From contig JALQUY010000007.1 in NCBI GenBank assembly GCA_023260615.1, positions 1-26,062 of the forward strand: a stretch of DNA of 26,062 nt. Direction: 5' to 3'. The stretch comes from Schleiferiaceae bacterium (lineage in GTDB: Bacteria > Bacteroidota > Bacteroidia > Flavobacteriales > Schleiferiaceae). Positions 15,913-22,423 of this stretch are shown here, piece by piece. The position numbers were made by a program, and so were the translations under genes. The first letter of the stretch is position 1. Every line of letters starts with the position of its first letter. Under the pieces are notes generated by a model. The model was not told the origin of the DNA. It searched no databases and saw only the letters and a list, made by a program, of their open reading frames with translations.

Positions 15913-16321
15913 GCAAGTGATTGGCCGGATAGAGCATGTCGACTTTCCTTCCTTGGAATGGCTGGATGTTCCTTGTCGCGTGGACTCAGGAGCCTACCGT
16001 TCAAGTCTACATTGTGAGCGCTTTCATGTCACCGACGACGTCTTGCATGTGCAATTTTTGCCCGAGGGGAGCTGGACCAGGTTTGAAACGTTTTCCAATG
16101 CCACGGTTAAATCGAGCAATGGCGCTGCGGAGGAGCGCTTTTTAGTCGACTTGCCCATGCGAATCTTTGGCACCATTTTTACAGCCTCCTTTACCCTTAC
16201 CGACCGCACCGTCATGAAGTATCCTGCTTTGCTGGGCCGAACCTTCCTCCGCGAGGGTTTCTTGGTGGACGTTCGACGCAAAGACGTATCTAAAAAACAA
16301 AGCCAGCGAAAGCACCCATGA
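15905..16321 (+). CDS. RimK-associated retropepsin-like protease (RimB family, formerly DUF785)
   Basis: 138 aa. A single aspartic-protease-like domain: DVPCRVDSGAYRSSLH carries the D-S/T-G-A catalytic motif (Asp27; most relatives have DTGA), and PALLGRTFLREGFLVDV is the second family signature (LLGR ... VDV). These proteins are often annotated as ATP-dependent zinc proteases, but the motif is retropepsin-like. They are genetically tied to RimK and are thought to trim or process poly-glutamate tails. Here the gene overlaps rimK by 4 bp (ATGA), which strongly supports that pairing. The C-terminus is basic and Ser/Lys-rich (KKQSQRKHP). It overlaps the end of tsaD by 8 bp. Confidence 0.88.
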   Translation: MTKQVIGRIEHVDFPSLEWLDVPCRVDSGAYRSSLHCERFHVTDDVLHVQFLPEGSWTRFETFSNATVKSSNGAAEERFLVDLPMRIFGTIFTASFTLTDRTVMKYPALLGRTFLREGFLVDVRRKDVSKKQSQRKHP

Positions 16322-17229
16322 ACATCCTAATCCTTTCTGCCAACCGAAACTTGTACTCAACGCGTCGCCTCGTGACCGCCGCTGAAGAGCGTGGCCATAC
16401 GGTCAAAGTGATGAATGTGCGCAAGAGTTACGCGGTCCTCTCAAAAGGCGAGCTGGATATCTACTACGGCGATCACAAGATTGAAAACGTGGATGCTGTC
16501 ATCCCTCGCATCGGAGCATCGCTTACGGTGTACGGATCCTCCATGCTGCGTCAATTTGAGATGAAGCACATCTTCACCCCTGTAAGTTCGTTGGCGCTTG
16601 TGCGTTCACGCGACAAACTGCGTGCGCTTCAGATTTTGGCCAAAGAAGGCGTGGCCATCCCAAAAACGGCAGTAGCCAAGCAACCTACCGACATCGAGTC
16701 GTTGATCAAGATTGTGGGAGGGGCTCCCTTGGTGGTGAAATTACTGGAAGGCACACAGGGCAAGGGCGTAGTTTTGGCCGAATCTAAAACAGCGGCCAAA
16801 AGTGTAATTGAAGCTTTTTACGGCCTAAACGCAAACATCTTAGTTCAAGAATTTATCAAGGAGGCCAAAGGAGCCGATGTGCGCGCCATTGTCGTCGGGA
16901 ACAAAGTCGTGGCGGCCTACAAGCGTCAGGGAAAGGAAGGAGAATTCCGTTCCAATCTGCACAGCGGAGGTCATGGGTTGCCGATCAAATTGAAGGCCTC
17001 TGAGAAGAAAGCGGCCATTCAAGCGGCTCAGGCACTTGGCCTAAAGGTTGCCGGTGTGGATTTACTTCAAAGTGATCGCGGTCCATTGATCCTTGAGGTG
17101 AATTCTTCCCCTGGTTTGGAGGGCGTCGAACGCACCACCGGCATCGATGTGGCGGGTGCCATCATCGAATTCATCGAAGAGAACTACCGCGCTTCCAAGG
17201 TGAAAAACCGAGATAAAATCGGCGCATAA
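16318..17229 (+). CDS. rimK: RimK-type ATP-grasp glutamate ligase (ribosomal protein S6 modification)
   Basis: 303 aa ATP-grasp ligase. The N-terminal pre-ATP-grasp part opens MNILILSANRNLYSTRRLV and contains VDAVIPRIGASLTVYG. ATP-grasp elements are RSRDKLRALQIL, PLVVKLLEGTQGKGVVLAES (ATP-binding Lys and Gly-rich loop), ILVQEFI, GADVRAIVVG, and the metal-binding LILEVNSSPGLEGVE. RimK adds glutamates to the C-terminus of ribosomal protein S6 and can make short poly-glutamate. Length is normal. It sits between the rimB-like gene (4-bp overlap) and rsmE (1-bp TAATG overlap). A different glutamate-accepting substrate is possible, but the neighbours favour ribosome work. Confidence 0.93.
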   Translation: MNILILSANRNLYSTRRLVTAAEERGHTVKVMNVRKSYAVLSKGELDIYYGDHKIENVDAVIPRIGASLTVYGSSMLRQFEMKHIFTPVSSLALVRSRDKLRALQILAKEGVAIPKTAVAKQPTDIESLIKIVGGAPLVVKLLEGTQGKGVVLAESKTAAKSVIEAFYGLNANILVQEFIKEAKGADVRAIVVGNKVVAAYKRQGKEGEFRSNLHSGGHGLPIKLKASEKKAAIQAAQALGLKVAGVDLLQSDRGPLILEVNSSPGLEGVERTTGIDVAGAIIEFIEENYRASKVKNRDKIGA

Positions 17230-17930
17230 TGCACAGTTTCTGGGGATACAAAGAAGGAACGCAGGTTTATTTGGACCCCGAAGAAGTCGTCCATGCGACC
17301 AAAGTCTTACGCATAGACCTGGGAGCCAAGGTGTTGGTTTTTGATGGAAGTGGAACCGTTTACACCGCTCACATTGAATCCATTAGCAAGCGTTCTGTCT
17401 CGGGTAAAATTCTGAATGAATCCCCGGAGTATGGCACTGTAGCTGGGCACCTGCACGTCGCCATTGCCCCTACCAAGAACGTGGACCGCATGCATTTCTT
17501 TTTGGAAAAAGCCGTAGAAATGGGCATCCACGCGGTTACGCCCATTTGGACCTTTCACTCGGAGCGCAAGCATTGGAATGCCGAAAAGGCTCTCAAAATC
17601 ATGAAGGGGGCGTGTACGCAAAGTCATAAAGGTCGCTTGCCCATTCTCCATCCGGCGCAATCCCTAGAACGTGTACTCGAAAATGCCTCGGAAACACGCC
17701 GCTACATCGCTACGTGTTTGGACGCCCCTAAAACCAGCTTAGTTGAGGCCTTTGCCGCGCACCCGCAGGATGACAGCCTAGTGCTTATCGGGCCAGAAGG
17801 GGATTTCTCCCAAGCAGAGTACCAGCAAGCAGCGACTAAAGGGTTTCAGCATGTGCACTTGGGTCCGCATCGACTGCGCACCGAAACTGCAGGGTTGTAC
17901 GCCGTAGCTGCCTTTGCGCAGCGCCTTTAA
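17229..17930 (+). CDS. rsmE: 16S rRNA (uracil1498-N3)-methyltransferase
   Basis: 233 aa. An N-terminal PUA-like RNA-binding domain (about residues 1-70, with VHATKVLRIDLGAKVLVFDG) is followed by a SPOUT methyltransferase domain. Signatures are FFLEKAVEMGIHAVTPIWT, then HSERKHW, and the SAM-binding knot LIGPEGDFSQAEY and LGPHRLRTETAGLYAVAAF, both near-diagnostic of RsmE. It methylates U1498 in helix 44 of 16S rRNA near the decoding site. The start ATG shares its A with the rimK stop. The gene ends 12 bp before the hutH stop on the opposite strand, and its last bases contribute to a hairpin there. Confidence 0.95.
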   Translation: MHSFWGYKEGTQVYLDPEEVVHATKVLRIDLGAKVLVFDGSGTVYTAHIESISKRSVSGKILNESPEYGTVAGHLHVAIAPTKNVDRMHFFLEKAVEMGIHAVTPIWTFHSERKHWNAEKALKIMKGACTQSHKGRLPILHPAQSLERVLENASETRRYIATCLDAPKTSLVEAFAAHPQDDSLVLIGPEGDFSQAEYQQAATKGFQHVHLGPHRLRTETAGLYAVAAFAQRL

Positions 17931-17955
17931 GCATAGAGCCGTTTATGCAAAGCGC
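17921..17955. terminator. Imperfect hairpin at the convergent rsmE/hutH ends
   Basis: On the plus strand, GCGC-CTTT-AA-GCATA pairs with TATGC-AAAG-CGC around the 8-nt loop GAGCCGTT, with an AA bulge and one extra C: about 12 pairs. It includes the last codons of both genes. No U-tract follows in either direction (plus strand continues AAAAA), so it may block or stabilise 3' ends rather than act as a classical terminator. Confidence 0.35.
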
Positions 17956-19454
17956 AAAAACTCCGGATCCTCGATAGGGGTGTTTTGTAAAAAGTCCGTT
18001 GCCGCCTCGATTTCGGTGGAAATGATGCGATCTCCCTTGACTGCAGGCACTTTTTCGCGGTAGGCAGCGATGAGTGAGGCGACAAAGGACCCAGGCGCCC
18101 GACCTGATTGTTCCAGCGCTTGAACTGCAGCCATCCACTCCATTCCTAAGAGCGTCCAGGTCCGTCCGAGCACTTCAAGCAGGTGAACGCCAGCGATGCT
18201 ACCCATACTTACGTGATCTTCCTGACCTGCGGAACTGTCAATACTGTCGGTGCTACTGGGGTGCGAAAGCACCTTATTGCGACTAACGAGAGAAGCTGCA
18301 GAGTATTGCAGAATCATCAGACCACTCTCAGTACCAGGATTCAGCGCCAAAAAGGGCTTGAGGCCTCGCTTGCCCAGGCAAAGCTGGTTGAGACGCCGTT
18401 CGGAAATACTTCCCCACTCGCACAAGGCCATCTTGCCGTAATCCAAAGCCAAGGCCAAAGGCTGTCCGTGGAAGTTTCCGGCAGAAATGACATCCCCGTC
18501 CTCCGTAAAAACATTGGGATTGTCGGTAACGGCCTCTGCTTCGCGCAGCATCACCTCCGTGACGTGCTGCCAAACATCGTTCGAAGCTCCGTGCACCTGG
18601 GGGACACATCGGAAGGAATAGGGGTCCTGAACGTGCTCTTTTACAGGTTGAAAATCTGCGCTGTCTTGTAAAAAATCTCGCACACGTGCAGCCACGAGCG
18701 CTTGACCTGCATGGGGGCGCACTTGGTGAATCCTCGGATCAAAAGGAGCCGAACTCCCATCAAAACCCATTAAGGAAGCTGAAGCTACCAAGTCCGCCCA
18801 ATAGGCAATCCGCTGAGTTTGAATAGCCGCCCAAACGCCATGCGCGAGCATGAATTGGGTGCCGTTAATTAAGGCCAATCCTTCTTTCGCCCCTAGGCTT
18901 ATGGGCTTTAGGCCTTTGCTTGCCAAAGCTTCGGCCCCTGGAAGGCGGTAATTCCCCACCAAGGCTTCACCTTCGCCCATGGCCACCAACGTCAGATGGC
19001 TGAGGGGGGCAAGATCCCCAGAAGCGCCTAAGCTGCCCATGGAAGGCACACTCGGGAGGATGTCGTGGTCCAGGAGCGCATTAAAAGCCTCTACCGTCCG
19101 CCACTCTACCCCTGAATATCCTTGACAAAGAGCTTTCACTTTGCACGCGAGCATTAAACGAACCAATTCAGGACCGACTAAAGGCCCGGTGCCAGCCGCA
19201 TGGCTGCGAATGAGGTTTACCTGCAGAGCGCTCAGCTCATCGTCCGCAATTCGCGTGGTACACAAACTGCCAAACCCTGTGTTGATGCCGTACATGGTAT
19301 GCCCTTGTGCCATACGGTCTAAAAGAACTCTACGATTCGCCTCAACGCGGGACTGGCTATCTGGATCCAAGGCAATTCGGGCCTTTCCCAAGGCAAGGGA
19401 CTCCCAATCGTTCAAACTCCAGGTCTGATGGAGGGCAAGGGCGATTCGTTTCAT
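17943..19454 (-). CDS. hutH: Histidine ammonia-lyase
   Basis: 503 aa from ATG 19452-19454; the longer open frame to 19652 lies over the divergent gene and is rejected. Aromatic amino acid lyase family. MIO-forming triad Ala-Ser-Gly at 144-146 in GSLGASGDLAPLSH, YGINTGFG with catalytic Tyr55, RSHAAG with Ser84-His85 at the position that selects histidine (tyrosine and phenylalanine lyases differ there), INGTQ, YSFRCVPQVHGAS and AGQEDHVSM with the Glu typical of HAL. It converts histidine to urocanate and ammonia in the cytoplasm. No hutU, hutI or hutG lies in this window, so the rest of the pathway must be elsewhere or missing. Tyrosine ammonia-lyase is an unlikely alternative. Confidence 0.93.
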   Translation of the reverse strand: MKRIALALHQTWSLNDWESLALGKARIALDPDSQSRVEANRRVLLDRMAQGHTMYGINTGFGSLCTTRIADDELSALQVNLIRSHAAGTGPLVGPELVRLMLACKVKALCQGYSGVEWRTVEAFNALLDHDILPSVPSMGSLGASGDLAPLSHLTLVAMGEGEALVGNYRLPGAEALASKGLKPISLGAKEGLALINGTQFMLAHGVWAAIQTQRIAYWADLVASASLMGFDGSSAPFDPRIHQVRPHAGQALVAARVRDFLQDSADFQPVKEHVQDPYSFRCVPQVHGASNDVWQHVTEVMLREAEAVTDNPNVFTEDGDVISAGNFHGQPLALALDYGKMALCEWGSISERRLNQLCLGKRGLKPFLALNPGTESGLMILQYSAASLVSRNKVLSHPSSTDSIDSSAGQEDHVSMGSIAGVHLLEVLGRTWTLLGMEWMAAVQALEQSGRAPGSFVASLIAAYREKVPAVKGDRIISTEIEAATDFLQNTPIEDPEFLRFA

Positions 19455-19478
19455 ACAGCTTTGGCGTAAGGGTTTCAA

Positions 19479-19486
19479 CAAAAATA
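19479..19486 (-). promoter_or_regulatory. Predicted -7 box for hutH
   Basis: On the minus strand this reads TATTTTTG, matching TAnnTTTG, 24 bp before the hutH ATG. Its first two bases overlap the inverted repeat at 19485-19506, a good position for an operator. No -33 TTTG is evident. Confidence 0.5.
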
Positions 19487-19506
19487 CACCTCCCGTGTTA
19501 GGTGTA
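19485..19506. repeat. Inverted repeat in the hutH/SDR divergent region, possible operator
   Basis: TACACCT (19485-19491) and AGGTGTA (19500-19506) are perfectly complementary 7-bp arms around an 8-bp spacer. The repeat lies between the hutH -7 box and the SDR start codon (19509), so a bound dimer could control both directions. No known regulator motif is recognised. Confidence 0.45.
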
Positions 19507-19508
19507 GC

Positions 19509-20192
19509 ATGCAGCATCCGATATTCATTGTGGGCCACCGTCAAGGGATTGGCAGGGCCCTTACCGAACTCCTCTTGGCGCAAGGCCATCCTGTTATTGG
19601 CCTCAGCCGTGGGGCCTGCGATTTGGAACACCCCTACTTGACTTCGTTGCAAAAAGATGTGCGTGAACTCACTTCAGAGGATGTTCCATCGGCACTTTCC
19701 GGTTTAGTTTTTGCCCCAGGAAGCATCAACCTAAAACCCTTCAAAAGTCTGAAGGAGCAGGATTTTATCGACGATTTTACCATTAATGCCCTTTCCGCTG
19801 CGCACGCCTGTCAAGTCGCCGAGAAGGCCTTGAAGGAGGGCCAAGGCTCCGTTTTGCTATTCAGCACTGTTGCCGTTAGTCAAGGTATGCCCTTCCATGC
19901 GTCCATTGCCATGGCTAAAGGCGCTGTGGAAGGTCTTGCCCGCAGTCTTGCTGCCGAATGGGCCCCCCATGTTCGCGTCAACGCGATTGCACCCTCCTTG
20001 ACCCAAACGCCACTTGCCAGTAAACTTTTGGGCAACGAAGCTCGGGCACAAGCCTCTGCAGAGCGCCACCCCCTCAAGCGTGTGGGTCAGCCTGAAGACA
20101 TTGCAGCACTTGCAGCCTCCGTATTGCAATCGCCCTGGATGAGCGGTGAGGTCATTGGTATCAATGGAGGCATGGGGCGCTTGCGGGTATGA
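19509..20192 (+). CDS. Short-chain dehydrogenase/reductase family protein lacking the catalytic Tyr
   Basis: 227 aa Rossmann-fold SDR and first gene of the photorepair operon. The dinucleotide loop is VGHRQGIG (8-15). FAPGSIN (68-74) replaces NNAG, and Asn93 fits the catalytic Asn helix. The usual S...YxxxK is altered: Ser119/Thr120 and Lys137 are present in FSTVAVSQGMPFHASIAMAK, but the Tyr position (133) is Ile. The C-terminal part (RVNAIAPSLTQTPLA, HPLKRVGQPEDIAALA, GEVIGINGGMG) is classical. So it probably binds NAD(P) and may not be a normal dehydrogenase. It resembles pteridine-reductase-type SDRs in the MAKGAVEGL helix, which is weak evidence for a pterin or flavin ligand. No convincing promoter box was found before ATG 19509. 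The 3' end overlaps the next gene by 4 bp. Confidence 0.88.
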   Translation: MQHPIFIVGHRQGIGRALTELLLAQGHPVIGLSRGACDLEHPYLTSLQKDVRELTSEDVPSALSGLVFAPGSINLKPFKSLKEQDFIDDFTINALSAAHACQVAEKALKEGQGSVLLFSTVAVSQGMPFHASIAMAKGAVEGLARSLAAEWAPHVRVNAIAPSLTQTPLASKLLGNEARAQASAERHPLKRVGQPEDIAALAASVLQSPWMSGEVIGINGGMGRLRV

Positions 20193-20782
20193 AAACCGTT
20201 TACCGTCCGGAAGAGTGGGCGGCATGGAGTGACCGGTACCGCGCGCAGTTTTTTAACTCCTTGTACGGCGGTCGTTTAGTCGCCATGCTTTGCACAGAAA
20301 CTGAGCAGGGCGCCAATGTTTGCCCCGTTTCCCAAATTCTGCACGTTGGAGCCTCACCCGCCAGTGTGGGTATACTCCTAAGGCCCGAAAGTGACCGACA
20401 TCAAACGCGTGCCTTGCTGGACGCTAAACGTCCCACAAGCTTGCATTGGATGCCCAGTGAAAAGCTCCACGAGGCCCATCAATGCAGTGCGGCGTATCCA
20501 GCCCACGCCTCAGAAGCCGCTGCCGTAGGTTGGACCTTCCACCCCTACCCCCAGTCATCCCTGGAGGAAGCCTTGATTTCTGTCCAATTGGACTGGAAGG
20601 AAACCCATCCCTTGTTCAACGGCACAGCCCTCTATGTTTTTCACCTCACGTCCATCCAAGCGTCCATAGTACCTCGTGAAGATGGCTTTTGGGACTTCCA
20701 AGGTGGCCTACTCCACAGCCAAGGATTAGACCATTACGGCCGCTTTGAATCCGAATCTGCATTGCCCTATGCCCGCCCCTAA
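20189..20782 (+). CDS. Flavin reductase-like FMN-binding split-barrel protein
   Basis: 197 aa. The pattern FRAQ-type start (YRAQFFNSLYGGRLVAMLCT), NVCPVSQILHVGASPASVGILLRPES, then HEAHQCSAAYPAHASEAAAVGWTF, NGTALYVFHLTSIQ and a tail GLDHYGRFESESALPYARP matches flavoredoxin or flavin reductase-type split-barrel proteins. These bind FMN or FAD and may reduce flavin with NAD(P)H. It overlaps the SDR gene by 4 bp (ATGA) and the DUF2256 gene by 14 bp. Location beside two FAD-dependent photolyases suggests supply or reduction of flavin for them, but this is inference. Whether it is a reductase or only a flavin-binding protein cannot be told. Confidence 0.82.
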   Translation: MKTVYRPEEWAAWSDRYRAQFFNSLYGGRLVAMLCTETEQGANVCPVSQILHVGASPASVGILLRPESDRHQTRALLDAKRPTSLHWMPSEKLHEAHQCSAAYPAHASEAAAVGWTFHPYPQSSLEEALISVQLDWKETHPLFNGTALYVFHLTSIQASIVPREDGFWDFQGGLLHSQGLDHYGRFESESALPYARP

Positions 20783-20924
20783 ACGCATCCAAAAGGCGCA
20801 CCTGCCGACTAAAGACTGCGTCGTATGTGGCCGACCCTTTTCGTGGCGCAAAAAGTGGGAGCGCGATTGGGATCAGGTAAAGTACTGTTCTGAGCGATGC
20901 TCCCGCCAAAAATCCACGCCATGA
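20769..20924 (+). CDS. DUF2256 small four-cysteine protein
   Basis: 51 aa from ATG 20769 to TGA 20922-20924. It is easily missed because it is very short. The sequence has CVVC at 17-20 (C17, C20), FSWRKKWERDWDQVKYC and SERC (C40, C44), giving a C-x2-C ... C-x3-C metal-binding pattern. The RKKWE..WD.VKYCSERC core is the DUF2256 signature. It overlaps the preceding gene by 14 bp and the photolyase start by 4 bp (ATGA), so it is translated in a coupled operon. DUF2256 genes are known to sit beside cryptochrome/photolyase genes. Function is unknown; a zinc or Fe-S related helper for the FeS photolyase is my inference. Confidence 0.88.
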   Translation: MPAPKRIQKAHLPTKDCVVCGRPFSWRKKWERDWDQVKYCSERCSRQKSTP

Positions 20925-22423
20925 TTGGACGTTTAATCTTGGGCGACCAGCTCAATCCCGCGCATTCATGGTTTGCCGCTATCGAACCACGAGAGGTGTG
21001 CTACTACTTCGTGGAATCCCACGAGGAGCTGACGTATGCGCCACACCACCGGCAGAAAATGCTGGGATTTCTTGGGGCTATGCGCCGTTTTGCCGCATTC
21101 CTTGGAGAACTTGGCCACAACGTGACCTATGTAGATCTCAGCGCAGGAGTGCAAGACCTTGCGGCCTACCTACGTGCAGAAAAAGACGCAGGTCGTATTG
21201 AGGCTTGGGAAGCGCAAGAACCTGACGAATACCGTCTGGATGAATCCCTGCGTTCTGTCGTTGACCATTTCGTCTCCACCGAACACTTTCTGACGGATCG
21301 CCAAGCGGTAGCCACACATTTCTCCGGCAAGAAAACCTACCTCATGGAGTCTTTTTACCGCATGATGCGTAAGAAGACAGGCATTCTGATGGACGGAGAC
21401 CAACCAGCAGGTGGGCAATGGAACTACGATGCGGACAATCGCCAAGCCTGGCCAAAAGGGCATCAGCCACCCCCAATCCCCTTTTTCAACCATGATTTGA
21501 GCAGCTTGGACCGCGAATTGGATGAAGCAGGATTGCCACGCTGGGGCGAAAGCCGATCACATGCCTTCCCTTGGCCCTTGGATCGGCGCGAGGCGCTACA
21601 GGTGTTGGATGCCTTTGTGGCAGATCGCCTCGTACATTTTGGCGCCTACCAAGATGCCTTGGTAGATCACGAGCCCTACCTCTACCATTCCTTGCTGAGC
21701 TTTGCCCTGAATACCAAAATGCTGGCGCCCATGGAGGTGATTCAGGCGGCAGAAGCTGCCTACCGCAACGGGCATGCGCCCCTCAATTCGGTTGAGGGAT
21801 TTATCCGTCAAATTTTAGGATGGCGCGAATTTGTACGAGGGATTTACTGGGCCGAAATGCCCACCTATGCTGATCTCAACTTCTTTAACCACCAACGGCC
21901 TCTTCCCTCCTGGTTTTACACGGGCAAGACCTCTATGCGTTGCGTTTCCCAGGCTATTGAGCAAAGCCTCTCCAACGCCTATGCGCATCATATCCAACGC
22001 TTGATGGTCACCGGGAATATTGCATTGCTTTTGGGATTGCACCCAGACGAAGTAGATAGCTGGTATTTAGGTATTTATATAGATGCCATTGAATGGGTTG
22101 AACAACCCAATACCCGGGGCATGAGCCAGTATGCGGATGGCGGAAAATTGGGGAGCAAACCCTATGTTTCAAGCGGGGCATACCTGAACAAAATGTCGAA
22201 TCACTGCAGCAGCTGTGTGTATTCGGTCCAAGACAAAACAGGTGAAAAAGCGTGTCCATTCAATGCCCTCTACTGGGACTTTCACGATCGGCACCGTGCC
22301 AAGCTGGAGAAAAACCCTCGCATTGGCATGGTATACAGAACCTGGGACCGTATGGCTCCTCCACAAAAAACTGCGCTTCTCGACCGCGCGTCTTGGATTC
22401 ATGAACATATGGAAGAACTATGA
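20921..22423 (+). CDS. FeS-containing (6-4) photolyase / bacterial cryptochrome (FeS-BCP, PhrB-type)
   Basis: 500 aa from ATG 20921, which overlaps the DUF2256 stop and places MIGRLILGDQLN at the N-terminus as in relatives; the ATG at 20897 would extend into DUF2256 and is less likely. The family uses FAD, a [4Fe-4S] cluster and a lumazine antenna to repair (6-4) photoproducts in DNA with light. Four Cys at 341, 429, 432 and 445 (in MRCVSQ, HCSSC and ACPFN) have spacings 88-3-13, the same as the cluster ligands of Agrobacterium PhrB (350, 438, 441, 454, from memory). Other signatures are YLYHSLLSFALNTKML, ILGWREFVRGIYW, AYAHHIQRLMVTGN with the repair-linked His pair, and QYADGGKLGSKPYVSSGAY. 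It overlaps the next photolyase gene by 4 bp. Confidence 0.95.
   Translation: MIGRLILGDQLNPAHSWFAAIEPREVCYYFVESHEELTYAPHHRQKMLGFLGAMRRFAAFLGELGHNVTYVDLSAGVQDLAAYLRAEKDAGRIEAWEAQEPDEYRLDESLRSVVDHFVSTEHFLTDRQAVATHFSGKKTYLMESFYRMMRKKTGILMDGDQPAGGQWNYDADNRQAWPKGHQPPPIPFFNHDLSSLDRELDEAGLPRWGESRSHAFPWPLDRREALQVLDAFVADRLVHFGAYQDALVDHEPYLYHSLLSFALNTKMLAPMEVIQAAEAAYRNGHAPLNSVEGFIRQILGWREFVRGIYWAEMPTYADLNFFNHQRPLPSWFYTGKTSMRCVSQAIEQSLSNAYAHHIQRLMVTGNIALLLGLHPDEVDSWYLGIYIDAIEWVEQPNTRGMSQYADGGKLGSKPYVSSGAYLNKMSNHCSSCVYSVQDKTGEKACPFNALYWDFHDRHRAKLEKNPRIGMVYRTWDRMAPPQKTALLDRASWIHEHMEEL

Noticed and set aside
19455..19652. 66-residue upstream extension of hutH
   Set aside because: It would run through the divergent promoter region and the SDR gene; family members start close to the MKRIAL position relative to the YGINTGFG motif.
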